Below, one piece after another: positions 28,409 to 36,663 of a stretch of DNA of 64,000 nucleotides (positions are counted from its first letter, which is position 1; each line of letters starts with the position of its first letter). The DNA is from Streptococcus cristatus AS 1.3089. GTDB taxonomy: Bacteria; Bacillota; Bacilli; Lactobacillales; Streptococcaceae. The stretch lies in contig NC_021175.1 of NCBI RefSeq assembly GCF_000385925.1, positions 22,501 to 86,500 of the forward strand, read 5' to 3'. The position numbers and the translations under genes are program-made. The notes under the pieces were generated by a model. That model was not told where the DNA came from. It made no database searches and was given only the letters and a program-made list of their open reading frames with translations.

Positions 28409-30212
28409 ATGGTTTTCACTGGTTCGGATTACTGGACTGGTCTTGGTGTTGCTCTATCATTACTTTCAGGGAGTTTTTCCTGGAGGTTTTATTGGAGTGG
28501 ACATCTTTTTCACTTTTTCAGGATTTTTGATTACTTCATTATTGATTGATGAGTTTACAAGAAGTCGGACGATTGATATTGTAGGCTTTCTGAAACGGCG
28601 CTTTTATCGTATCGTTCCTCCGCTCGTTTTTATGATTTTGGTCAGTATGCCCTTTACTTTATTGATCCGACGGGATTTTGTGGCAGGTATTGGGACGCAG
28701 ATTGCGGCTGCTCTTGGCTTTGTGACCAATTTTTATGAAATGATGTCGGGCGGCAGTTATGAAAGTCAGTTTGTGCCGCATTTGCTGATTCACACTTGGA
28801 GTCTGGCACTGGAAGTGCATTACTATATCCTCTGGGGCTTGGCTGCTTGGGGCATTAGCAAGATTAGTAAGTCAGTTGCTCAGTATCGAGGGATGATTTC
28901 TCTGAGTTCGGCTGCTCTATTTTTGTTCAGCTTCTTGGCTATGTTTATCGGAGCCTTTTTCAGCAAGAATTACTCCAATATTTATTTCTCAAGCCTGACC
29001 CACGTCTTTCCTTTCTTTGCGGGAACAGTGCTAGCGACTTTCTCTGGAGTCGGAAATGTGGGCGTTCAGATGAAGAAACTGGAAGAAAAGGTCGAAATCA
29101 AGCAAGTCTTGATCGCTTTAGCTGGCAGTTTTGTTCTTCTTATCTTACTCAGCTTTATTTTGAAATTTGACAGCCTGTGGACTTATTTATTTGGTTTCTT
29201 GATTTCAACACTTCTGGCTTGTGTCATGATAGCAGCAACTCGCATCTTGCACGATAAATTACCAAATATTAAGGAGCCTAGTCCTCTCAACTTTATTGCA
29301 GATACTAGCTATGGTGTTTACCTCTTCCATTGGCCTTTCTATATTATTTTTACTCAGTTGATGAGCAATGGTTGGGCTGTGCTTTTGACTACAATCTTGA
29401 GTTTTGGTTTCGCGGCTCTTTCCTTCTATATTTTAGAGCCGACTTTAGCTGGACGGAAGCCTCGGATTTTTGGCAAGGAGATGAATGTAAGTTCCATCAC
29501 CAAGCCGATTTTCTACAGTTTCATTCCGCTGACTTTTATCTTGCTTATTATCACCATCACAGCTCCGTCTGTGGGTGCCTTTGAGGAAAGCCTGATTGTC
29601 AATGCTTTGAATCAAGCCGATACGAAAATGCAGACAACTCGTAAGCACGCTGACCAAAAAACTGCGACAAATTATAACGTGGCAGAGGGAACGACTGTTA
29701 TTGGTGATTCGGTTACCTTGCGCTCCGCTGAATGGATCCAAGAGGCTATACCTGACGCTCAAGTCGATGCAGTGGTTAGCCGTAATTTAGTGTCTGGTCT
29801 GGAATTTTTCAAGAACGATATTGCTAACCAAACACTGCTTCAAAACGTCGTTTTGGCATTGGGAACCAATCCGGTTGACAATTATGAAGAATTGCTGGAT
29901 CAGTATATCGAGCTCTTGCCAAAAGGCCATCGCTTAATTTTAGTCACGCCATATGATGGCCGGACAGCCAATGATCCAAGTAGTATTCCTGTTAAGATGC
30001 GACAATACGAACTTGAACTTGCTAAGAAATATGATTTTGTATATGTAGCAGACTGGTATCAGGTCGCGATTAACAATCCGCAGATTTGGATTGGAACAGA
30101 CTATGTCCATTATGGGGCAGATTCAGAGTCAATGGCAGAGGGAGGTAAACTCTACTCTAACATGATGAAAGAAGCATTGAATGCTGCTTCAAGTGGCAGT
30201 GTTAAGCCATAA
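28398..30212 (+). CDS. OatA-like acyltransferase with SGNH domain
   Basis: A 604-residue membrane protein. The first ~385 residues hold about ten to eleven helices of the acyltransferase-3 family, with VLLYHYFQGVFPGGFIGVD near the start. The C-terminal extracellular SGNH hydrolase domain contains VIGDSVTLRS (Ser in GDS), ALGTNP, and the Asp/His pair in TDYVHYG. This domain order is that of peptidoglycan O-acetyltransferase OatA (Adr in pneumococcus), which protects from lysozyme. The start at 28398 has AAGGAA at the right distance. Terminator at 30216. Confidence 0.87.
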   Translation: MRIRWFSLVRITGLVLVLLYHYFQGVFPGGFIGVDIFFTFSGFLITSLLIDEFTRSRTIDIVGFLKRRFYRIVPPLVFMILVSMPFTLLIRRDFVAGIGTQIAAALGFVTNFYEMMSGGSYESQFVPHLLIHTWSLALEVHYYILWGLAAWGISKISKSVAQYRGMISLSSAALFLFSFLAMFIGAFFSKNYSNIYFSSLTHVFPFFAGTVLATFSGVGNVGVQMKKLEEKVEIKQVLIALAGSFVLLILLSFILKFDSLWTYLFGFLISTLLACVMIAATRILHDKLPNIKEPSPLNFIADTSYGVYLFHWPFYIIFTQLMSNGWAVLLTTILSFGFAALSFYILEPTLAGRKPRIFGKEMNVSSITKPIFYSFIPLTFILLIITITAPSVGAFEESLIVNALNQADTKMQTTRKHADQKTATNYNVAEGTTVIGDSVTLRSAEWIQEAIPDAQVDAVVSRNLVSGLEFFKNDIANQTLLQNVVLALGTNPVDNYEELLDQYIELLPKGHRLILVTPYDGRTANDPSSIPVKMRQYELELAKKYDFVYVADWYQVAINNPQIWIGTDYVHYGADSESMAEGGKLYSNMMKEALNAASSGSVKP

Positions 30213-30215
30213 AAC

Positions 30216-30246
30216 TAGCTCGGTTATTTTGCCGAGCTAATTTTAT
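30216..30246 (+). terminator. Terminator after the OatA-like gene
   Basis: TAGCTCGG / CCGAGCTA with an eight-base loop, followed by ATTTTATAA. Confidence 0.7.
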
Positions 30247-30286
30247 AAACAATAAGAAAGCGCTTCCGTAAGGTTTAGAGAAAAGT

Positions 30287-30440
30287 TTGTGAAAATATTC
30301 ATAATGAAGGAAGAGTTCAGTGGAAATGCTAATATAACGGCATTTGGGAAAATAATCAAGAAAAAGTTTGTGAACTTTCATTGGAAGTGTTTACAAATTT
30401 AGGAGAATAGGGTATAATCATATTGTGAAATAATTAACAA
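30287..30440 (+). promoter_or_regulatory. adhE promoter region with two Rex boxes
   Basis: TTGTGAAAATATTCATAA (30287-30304) and TTGTGAAATAATTAACAA (30423-30440) each differ from the Rex consensus TTGTGAAWWWWTTCACAA at one position. A third weak half site is near 30367. The promoter TTTACA (30390-30395) - 17 bp - TATAAT (30413-30418) lies between them. A weak cre-like sequence (AAAGCGCTTCC) lies near 30257. This fits NADH-sensing control of adhE. Confidence 0.7.
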
Positions 30441-30490
30441 AGGTTAAAATCTTCATCTAACCTTTTGGCAGAAACCATTGGAGGATTATA

Positions 30491-33145
30491 ATGGCTGATA
30501 AGAAGAAAACTGTTGAACAAGAGGACAAAGTATTAGCGGCTGAAAAGCATGTTGACGGACTTGTACAAAAAGGTCTCCTAGCTCTTGAAGAAATGAGAAA
30601 ATTGAACCAAGAGCAAGTGGATTATATCGTAGCGAAAGCTTCTGTTGCAGCACTTGATGCACACGGTATCCTTGCTCAACACGCGATTGAAGAAACAGGT
30701 CGCGGTGTATTTGAAGACAAGGCAACGAAAAACCTTTTTGCCTGTGAGCACGTCGTCAACAATATGCGCGGTGTTAAAACTGCTGGTGTTATCGAAGATG
30801 ATCCTGTTACTGGTTTGACTAAGATTGCTGAGCCTGTCGGAGTTGTTTGTGGTATCACTCCAACGACTAACCCAACATCAACAGCAATTTTCAAAGCATT
30901 GATTGCCTTGAAGACACGTAACCCAATCGTTTTTGCCTTCCACCCATCTGCTCAAGAATCATCTGCTCACGCAGCGCAAATCGTTCGTGATGCAGCTATC
31001 GCAGCTGGAGCACCAGAAAACTGTGTGCAATGGATTACAGAACCATCTATGGAAGCAACAGCGGCTTTGATGAACCACGATGGTATTGCAACAATCCTTG
31101 CAACCGGTGGTAACGCCATGGTTAAGGCTGCCTACTCTTGCGGAAAACCAGCTCTTGGGGTTGGTGCCGGAAACGTTCCTGCTTACATCGAAAAATCTGC
31201 TGATCTTCGACAAGCAGCTCATGATATCGTGATGTCTAAATCATTTGACAACGGTATGGTCTGCGCATCTGAGCAAGCGGTGATCATTGACAAGGAAGTT
31301 TATGACGAATTTGTAGAGGAATTCAAGTCATACCACACTTATTTTGTAAACAAAAAAGAAAAAGCTCTTCTTGAAGAATTCTGCTTCGGCGCTAAAGCAA
31401 ACAGCAAAAACTGTGCGGGTGCTAAGCTCAATGCAGATATTGTTGGTAAGCCAGCTACATGGATTGCAGAACAAGCAGGCTTTAAAGTACCAGAAGGTAC
31501 AAACATCTTGGCTGCAGAATGTGCTGAAGTAGGTCCAAATGAGCCATTGACTCGCGAAAAACTTTCACCAGTTATTGCTGTCTTGAAAGCTGAAGATAGA
31601 GAAGACGGTCTTAAAAAAGCTCGCCAAATGGTTGAATTTAACGGACTTGGTCACTCAGCAGCTATCCATACAAAAGATGAAGAATTGGCTAAACGCTTTG
31701 GTACTGAAATCAAAGCTATGCGGATCATTTGGAACTCTCCATCTACTTTCGGTGGTATCGGGGACGTATATAATGCCTTCATTCCATCCTTGACACTTGG
31801 ATGTGGTTCATACGGACGCAACTCAGTTGGTGATAACGTGAGCGCTATTAACCTTCTAAACATCAAGAAAGTAGGGAAACGTAGAAATAATATGCAATGG
31901 TTTAAAGTTCCTTCAAAAATTTACTTCGAACGCAATTCTATCCAATACCTTCAAACATGTGAAGATATTGAACGCGTTATGATCGTTACTGACAAATCTA
32001 TCGAAAAACTTGGCTTTGTTCAACGTGTGATCGATCAATTGAACGCCCGTAGCAACCGTGTAACGATCCAAGTCTTCTCAGATGTTGAACCAGATCCAGA
32101 CATCACAACTGTAGAACGTGGTGCGGAAGTGATGAAAGCATTTGAACCAGATACAATCATCGCTCTTGGTGGTGGTTCTCCAATGGACGCGGCGAAAGTA
32201 ATGTGGTTCTTCTACGAACAACCAGAAATCGACTTCCGTGACTTGGTTCAAAAATTCATGGATATCCGTAAACGTGCCTTCCGCTTCCCATCACTTGGTA
32301 AGAAAGCGAAATACATTGGGATTCCAACAACATCTGGTACAGGTTCAGAAGTAACACCATTTGCCGTTATCTCTGACAAGAAAAACAACCGCAAATACCC
32401 ATTGGCTGACTACTCATTGACACCAACTATTGCGATTGTTGACCCTGCTTTGGTTGAATCAGTTCCTGACTTCATCGCTGCTGATACAGGTATGGACGTC
32501 TTGACTCACGCGACTGAGGCCTACACTTCAAACTTCGCTAATGACTATACAGACGGTATTGCGCTTCAAACTATCAAGCTTGTCTTTGAATGGTTGGAAA
32601 AATCTGTTAAGACAGCCGATCCAGAAGCACGTGAGAAAATGCATAATGCGTCTACAATGGCAGGTATGGCCTTTGCAAATGCCTTCCTTGGTATGAGCCA
32701 CTCAATGGCCCACAAGATCGGTGGTGTTCACCACACTGTTCACGGACGTACAAATGCAATCTTGCTTCCATACGTCATCCGTTACAATGGTACTCGTCCA
32801 TCTAAGACAACTACATGGCCTAAGTACAACTACTGGAAAGCTGATGAGAAATTCCAAGACATCGCGAAAATGCTTGGTTTGCCTCACTCAACTCCAGAAG
32901 AAGCAGTTGAAGCATACGCTAAAGCTGTTTACGAACTTGGTGTTGCAGTAGGTATCAAGATGAACTTCAAAGACCAAGGAATCGATGAAAAAGCTTGGAA
33001 AGATAGCTTGCATGAAATTGCTTTGCTTGCTTATGAAGACCAATGTTCACCTGCAAACCCACGCTTGCCAATGGTAGCTGACATGGAAGAAATCATGGCA
33101 GATGCTTACTATGGCTACGGAGAACGTCCAGGACGTCGTAAATAA
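30491..33145 (+). CDS. adhE: Bifunctional acetaldehyde-CoA/alcohol dehydrogenase AdhE
   Basis: An 884-residue enzyme. The N-terminal aldehyde dehydrogenase half (about 20-440) has the catalytic Cys in NGMVCASEQ. The C-terminal iron-dependent alcohol dehydrogenase half (about 465-870) has GGGSPMDAAK and the metal ligands in HSMAHKIGGVHHTVHG. It reduces acetyl-CoA to ethanol and regenerates NAD in mixed-acid fermentation, and it forms spirosome filaments. Length is typical and both halves look intact. It is a single-gene unit followed by a nested hairpin repeat. Confidence 0.96.
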   Translation: MADKKKTVEQEDKVLAAEKHVDGLVQKGLLALEEMRKLNQEQVDYIVAKASVAALDAHGILAQHAIEETGRGVFEDKATKNLFACEHVVNNMRGVKTAGVIEDDPVTGLTKIAEPVGVVCGITPTTNPTSTAIFKALIALKTRNPIVFAFHPSAQESSAHAAQIVRDAAIAAGAPENCVQWITEPSMEATAALMNHDGIATILATGGNAMVKAAYSCGKPALGVGAGNVPAYIEKSADLRQAAHDIVMSKSFDNGMVCASEQAVIIDKEVYDEFVEEFKSYHTYFVNKKEKALLEEFCFGAKANSKNCAGAKLNADIVGKPATWIAEQAGFKVPEGTNILAAECAEVGPNEPLTREKLSPVIAVLKAEDREDGLKKARQMVEFNGLGHSAAIHTKDEELAKRFGTEIKAMRIIWNSPSTFGGIGDVYNAFIPSLTLGCGSYGRNSVGDNVSAINLLNIKKVGKRRNNMQWFKVPSKIYFERNSIQYLQTCEDIERVMIVTDKSIEKLGFVQRVIDQLNARSNRVTIQVFSDVEPDPDITTVERGAEVMKAFEPDTIIALGGGSPMDAAKVMWFFYEQPEIDFRDLVQKFMDIRKRAFRFPSLGKKAKYIGIPTTSGTGSEVTPFAVISDKKNNRKYPLADYSLTPTIAIVDPALVESVPDFIAADTGMDVLTHATEAYTSNFANDYTDGIALQTIKLVFEWLEKSVKTADPEAREKMHNASTMAGMAFANAFLGMSHSMAHKIGGVHHTVHGRTNAILLPYVIRYNGTRPSKTTTWPKYNYWKADEKFQDIAKMLGLPHSTPEEAVEAYAKAVYELGVAVGIKMNFKDQGIDEKAWKDSLHEIALLAYEDQCSPANPRLPMVADMEEIMADAYYGYGERPGRRK

Positions 33146-33162
33146 TATAGTTATCAACCACA

Positions 33163-33321
33163 GAGTTTGGGACAAAAAGATTTGAATTTTTAAAAATCTT
33201 AATTATTAAGCCCTTCAAATCTATAATTAAATGTGAAAAGCGAACAAAGCAGAATTCTGATTACCAGAAAACTAGTTTTGTTCGCTTTTTATATTTGAGG
33301 TCGGACTTTTGTCCCAGCCTC
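33163..33321 (+). repeat. Diverged relative of the structured repeat, nested hairpins
   Basis: It starts GAGTTTGGGACAAAA and ends TTTTGTCCCAGCCTC like the ends of the 175-bp repeat, but the ends pair with each other. The centre contains a second stem AAAAGCGAACAAA / TTTTGTTCGCTTTT, which with its T run can terminate adhE. Confidence 0.7.
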
Positions 33322-33416
33322 TTTTTTGGCGTGATTGGAGCAATTATGATATAATAAAAAACAAAGTTTGGTGATTAAATTATTTGTTTTTCAAATAATA
33401 ATGAGGGTTCTGGTTG

Positions 33417-34337
33417 ATGAATAATGTTGGAAAAAGAATAGAAGAGTTGCGCAAACAAAAAGGTTTGAGCCGTCCGGCCTTTTGTGATGATGAGTCTGGT
33501 TTGTCTGTCCGCCAGTTGGCACGTATCGAAAAAGGAGAGTTTCATCCCACTCTGAAAACTCTGGAGCATATTGCAGAAAAATTGGAGATTCCAGCCTATA
33601 TCCTCATGCCTGACTATCAAGAGCTGCCAGAGCGTTATAAGGAAATCAAGTATTTTCTGCTTCATCACCCCGACTATGGAGATAAGAAGCTGCAAGAACA
33701 AAAAGATGCGTATTTTGATGAAATCTTTGAGGACTTTTATGAGAATCTCCCAAGAGATGAGCAGATAATGATCGATTGCTTGCAGGCGATTGACCAGGTG
33801 CGGGCAGGCCAAAATTCATTATATGGTCAAGGTGTGTTGGAGAATAGTTTTGACAGTCTAGTCGACGTAGAACCGTTTCATACTAGTACATTATTGAAAT
33901 CAAGACTTTATTTTCTCTGTGCATTAATGGATGGATTGAATTCAGGATTTATAAAAGAAACTACGCAAGAAGAAATTGTTCTTCTATTTAAAAAGCTATG
34001 TCATCAAATAGAAGAAACTGAATTAGAAGATTTATATTTATTGCGGGATGCTCTGTTTGCAGCACTGTGCTGTTTGGAGCTTGTTGGAGAGTTCTCCTAT
34101 TTCAAGATGGCAGTAGATAAGTTAAATTATATTATGAATAGAACCCGAGATTTCCAAAAGAAACCATTAATTTTAATGGTTGAGTGGAAATATTATATTC
34201 AGTGTGATTTTAATGAGGCAAATCGTAAGTATAAAGAGGCGAAAATGGTTGCTCAAATATTTGGAAATGAGGAATTGATAACGAGTCTTGATGGAGAATG
34301 GAAAGAAGATATAAAAAATATATTCAATAATTTTTGA
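33417..34337 (+). CDS. XRE-family regulator with TPR-like domain, TprA/Rgg-like
   Basis: A 306-residue regulator. The N-terminal HTH (about 5-60) includes IEELRKQKGLSR, LSVRQLARIEKGEFHPTLKTLEHIAEKLEIP. The remainder is an all-helical repeat domain like those of peptide-sensing RRNPP regulators (PlcR, TprA, Rgg). Such proteins bind a short pheromone and control adjacent peptide genes. It stands directly upstream of two peptide genes in the same direction. A -10 TATAAT is at 33350. The cognate pheromone gene was not found. The second half is AT-rich. Confidence 0.75.
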   Translation: MNNVGKRIEELRKQKGLSRPAFCDDESGLSVRQLARIEKGEFHPTLKTLEHIAEKLEIPAYILMPDYQELPERYKEIKYFLLHHPDYGDKKLQEQKDAYFDEIFEDFYENLPRDEQIMIDCLQAIDQVRAGQNSLYGQGVLENSFDSLVDVEPFHTSTLLKSRLYFLCALMDGLNSGFIKETTQEEIVLLFKKLCHQIEETELEDLYLLRDALFAALCCLELVGEFSYFKMAVDKLNYIMNRTRDFQKKPLILMVEWKYYIQCDFNEANRKYKEAKMVAQIFGNEELITSLDGEWKEDIKNIFNNF

Positions 34338-34344
34338 ATAGTGG

Positions 34345-34354
34345 CAGAAATGTC
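34345..34354 (-). promoter_or_regulatory. Inverted copy of the operator core
   Basis: CAGAAATGTC is the exact reverse complement of GACATTTCTG, which is found in the dyad at 34446-34459. Two copies in opposite orientation within 100 bp suggest a regulator-binding pair. Confidence 0.4.
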
Positions 34355-34371
34355 CTGATATACTAAAATTT

Positions 34372-34407
34372 TTGGCAAGATTTGATATTCTTGTCAATTT
34401 TTTTTAT
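34372..34407 (+). terminator. Terminator of the TprA-like gene
   Basis: TTGGCAAGA / TCTTGTCAA with an eight-base loop, followed by a run of nine T residues. Confidence 0.8.
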
Positions 34408-34445
34408 TTTGTTCGGATTTTACTATCTATTTATTAAAAAAATAG

Positions 34446-34488
34446 TGACATTTCTGTCATTGGTGATTTTTTGTTGCGCTGATATAAT
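34446..34488 (+). promoter_or_regulatory. Promoter and operator-like dyad of the peptide locus
   Basis: Dyad TGACA-TTTC-TGTCA at 34446-34459 ends just before the -35 TTGGTG (34460-34465). The -10 TATAAT is at 34483-34488 with 17-bp spacing. A site directly upstream of -35 suits an activator, possibly the neighbouring TprA-like protein. Confidence 0.6.
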
Positions 34489-34524
34489 TATTCTTGTAAA
34501 TAAGACATCAGGAAGGGAATGATA

Positions 34525-34710
34525 ATGTGTGAAAAAGTTATTGACGTACAAAATATTAGTAAAAAATTTGGAAAATCTAGTGCTTTACAAGATGTGTCCT
34601 TTTCTTTTCGATTAGTAAAGGTGAAATATTTGGATTTTTAGGTCCATCTGGTTCGGGAAAAACAACAATGATTATTTGAATATTAAGTTGATTCATGGAA
34701 AAAATAGTAA
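34525..34710 (+). pseudogene. ABC transporter ATPase remnant
   Basis: The start ATG has the RBS GGAAGGGA. The first frame reads VIDVQNISKKFGKSSALQDVSF. After a one-base loss near 34608 another frame continues ISKGEIFGFLGPSGSGKTT (Walker A), then hits TGA and later stops. Everything beyond Walker A is missing. It is the remains of an ATPase of the bacteriocin-immunity/export type with an intact promoter, so it is still transcribed as the leader of the peptide genes. Confidence 0.85.
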
Positions 34711-34726
34711 ATAAAGGAGTGAATTA

Positions 34727-34936
34727 ATGAGAGGTTTTAAAAATAGTATCAGTAACAAGCTACAAGGTGTTTTTCTAACTATCATTTTGTTAGGCGGTTT
34801 AGCAATTGCTTTGGTGGAAAGAAGATTATTGATTTCGTTAATTCTTATCGTGGCTATTATGATTTTATCATTTACAAATATGATATGGCTTAGACAATTA
34901 GATCAAAATGTACATTGGGAAAATAGGTCAAAATAG
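34727..34936 (+). CDS. Small membrane protein with two helices in the peptide locus
   Basis: A 69-residue protein with hydrophobic helices at about 14-30 and 34-53, with charged ends. Not recognised as a family. RBS AAAGGAG precedes it. Its position between an ABC remnant and two peptide genes is like that of small bacteriocin immunity or transport-accessory proteins; this is inference. Confidence 0.6.
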   Translation: MRGFKNSISNKLQGVFLTIILLGGLAIALVERRLLISLILIVAIMILSFTNMIWLRQLDQNVHWENRSK

Positions 34937-34956
34937 AAATTTAAAGGAGTAATTTT

Positions 34957-35106
34957 ATGGAAATGACAGACAAACATATGAATGAGATATTTTTCGAGGA
35001 AGTACCAGTAGATGAGCTTTATGGGAATGCTCGAGATTTCATTGAAGGTTTCGGTGTTGGAATTGGTATTGTAGCTGCTGCTGCAGGAATTGTAGCTTTA
35101 ACTTAA
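34957..35106 (+). CDS. Peptide precursor 1 (bacteriocin- or signal-like)
   Basis: A 49-residue ORF with RBS AAAGGAG. The N-terminal ~22 residues are a polar, acidic leader (MEMTDKHMNEIFFEE, then VPVDELYG). The C-terminal ~26 residues are hydrophobic and rich in Gly and Ala with GxxxG spacing (GFGVGIGIV, AAAAGIVALT). It has no Cys or Ser, so it is not a lanthipeptide. The paralogue starts 12 bases after its stop. The leader lacks a canonical Gly-Gly but resembles Glu/Leu-rich bacteriocin leaders ending near ELYG. Function unknown. Confidence 0.7.
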   Translation: MEMTDKHMNEIFFEEVPVDELYGNARDFIEGFGVGIGIVAAAAGIVALT

Positions 35107-35118
35107 AGGAGTAATTTT

Positions 35119-35265
35119 ATGGAAATGAAAGATAAACATATGAATGAACTATTTTTTGAAGAAGTAAAAACAGACGAACTTTATGGAGATGGGTGGTTTA
35201 TTGGAGGTGTTGCAGGTGGTGTTTTAGTTGGCGGAGCTATTTGGGCAGGCATAGTTTTAACTTAA
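35119..35265 (+). CDS. Peptide precursor 2, paralogue of peptide 1
   Basis: A 48-residue ORF with the same RBS and nearly the same leader (MEMKDKHMNELFFEE, then VKTDELYG). The core differs: DGWFIGGVAGGVLVGG then AIWAGIVLT, again with several GxxxG motifs and a final LT. Conservation of the leader and divergence of the core is the usual pattern of processed peptide pairs such as two-peptide bacteriocins. Confidence 0.7.
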   Translation: MEMKDKHMNELFFEEVKTDELYGDGWFIGGVAGGVLVGGAIWAGIVLT

Positions 35266-35277
35266 AGGAGGAAGTTT

Positions 35278-35307
35278 ATGGGAATGACATATAAACCATT
35301 TGAATAA
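35278..35307 (+). pseudogene. Stub of a third peptide gene
   Basis: A nine-codon ORF MGMTYKPFE with RBS AAAGGAGG, spaced like the two peptides before it. The start resembles the leader MEMTDKHMN. The rest is lost. A hairpin (GTAGTGG.TAAAT / ATTTA.CCACTAC, about 35318-35355) follows and may end the transcript. Confidence 0.55.
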
Positions 35308-35562
35308 AAATTAAGATTAGTAGTGGGTAAATCTCCTTCGGTATATTTATCCACTACAGAAATTATAGGGTCAAAAAGTTCCAGAGCCAATCAAGACTTT
35401 AGAACTTTTTCAATATACTTGGTTATCGGATATTTACGATAAAATAAAACTTTTGGCAATTATTGTCAAAAGTTTCAGATTGTAGACAAAGTCTTGAGAA
35501 AACACATTTCTCAGGGCTTTTTGTCGTTTTTAGGAGTATAATAGAGGTAAGAGGTGCAGCTG

Positions 35563-36200
35563 ATGTTTCATAAAAACCAAGTAGATTTAGAGCGGCAACA
35601 GCTGGAAATGTGCATGACAGCCAGCTTTTTCTGCTCCTCTTTGCCAAGCTGGAACTTTTTGAGCCCCAAACTATTGTCATGGACTCTGGTTTTAAGACGC
35701 CCAGTATTGCCAAGTTCCTGCTGGACCAGGAGCTAACGCCAGTTCTGCCTTACACCCGACCAAGGGGAGATAAGCACATGTTTCGCCCTAAAGATTTTGT
35801 TTATGATGAATACTATGACTGTTATCTCTGTCCGCAAAACCAGGTATTAAGCTACAGCACAACCAATCGTGACGGCTACCGAGAATACAAAAGCGATTCC
35901 TCTATTTGTCAAAACTGCCCTCTTTTGACTGTCTGCACCAGAGCTAAGAATCATCAGCGGGTCATCACCCGGCATGTTTGGAAGGATTATTTAGATAGAT
36001 GTGAAGATATTCGTCATACCTCTGTGATGAAGGAATGGTACAAGCGGCGCAAGGAGACTATTGAGCGAGACTTTGGGACCGCCAAAGAATATCACGGTAT
36101 GCGCTACACTAGACAGATTGGTAAGGCCAAAATGGAAGATCGGGTTGGTCTGACTTTTGCCTGCCTGAATCTCAAAAAACTGGTGAAAATGATTGCCTAG
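35563..36200 (+). mobile_element. IS1182-family transposase remnant
   Basis: From about 35610 a 196-residue frame gives the C-terminal half of an IS1182-type transposase: HDSQLF, IVMDSGFKTPSIAKFLLDQ, a CxxC...C zinc-like part (CQNCPLLTVC) and ERDFGTAKEYHGMRYTR with the catalytic Glu. The N-terminal half is absent, and the short upstream frame beginning at 35563 is out of phase. The element is dead and borders the peptide locus. Two hairpins (35449-35476 and about 35490-35520) precede it. Confidence 0.85.
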
Positions 36201-36490
36201 AGGGGCTTTTTATTTTGCCTGAATCGCAAGATCTTAGCTATATGACTAGTGTACAAGGAAAATCAGATAGAAATGATGAACAAAAAAAGACAAACCACTT
36301 CGAGAAAAGTAGTTTGTCTACGGTCTGAAGTTTTTTTATTTTGTTTGGAATTATAGCTAAGGAACTCATCATCAGTTGCTACTTAGAAATCAACTCTATC
36401 AAGAATTTCTATCAAATGTTCAAAAAGCAGGTTAAAAGGTGTGATTCTTTATTTACCTCGCTTGCTTTGTTTTTAGTAATGTGACATTAA

Positions 36491-36525
36491 AAAGAGGTCA
36501 GGGAATTTCTCCGACCCCTTTTTTT
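36491..36525 (+). terminator. Hairpin terminator in the gap before the sialic acid locus
   Basis: GGTC-ag-GGA...TCC-GACC followed by CCTTTTTTT. The gap 36201-36663 also has a hairpin ACAAAC..ACTT / AGT.GTTTGT near 36291 and no gene that I can see. Confidence 0.6.
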
Positions 36526-36593
36526 GAAACTAGTTTCAAAAAGAAAAAGAATCACAGCAAAAACAGAAATTAAATTCTTAATATTGCAAAGGA

Positions 36594-36622
36594 TTGAAAA
36601 AGGGAAGGCGCTGTGCTATTAT
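36594..36622 (+). promoter_or_regulatory. Promoter of the acetylesterase gene
   Basis: -35 TTGAAA (36594-36599), 17 bp, -10 TATTAT (36617-36622), about 41 bp before the start codon. Confidence 0.5.
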
Positions 36623-36663
36623 TTATGTAAGGGTTTACAAAAACAATATTGTTGGAGGATAAG

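Noticed and set aside
33414..33812. Minus-strand ORF of 145 codons over the TprA-like gene
   Set aside because: Antisense shadow of the HTH region; no start context. A divergent pheromone gene was looked for here and not supported.
35563..35736. 60-codon frame at the start of the IS remnant as a real gene
   Set aside because: From about 35610 it is the wrong frame of the transposase sequence.
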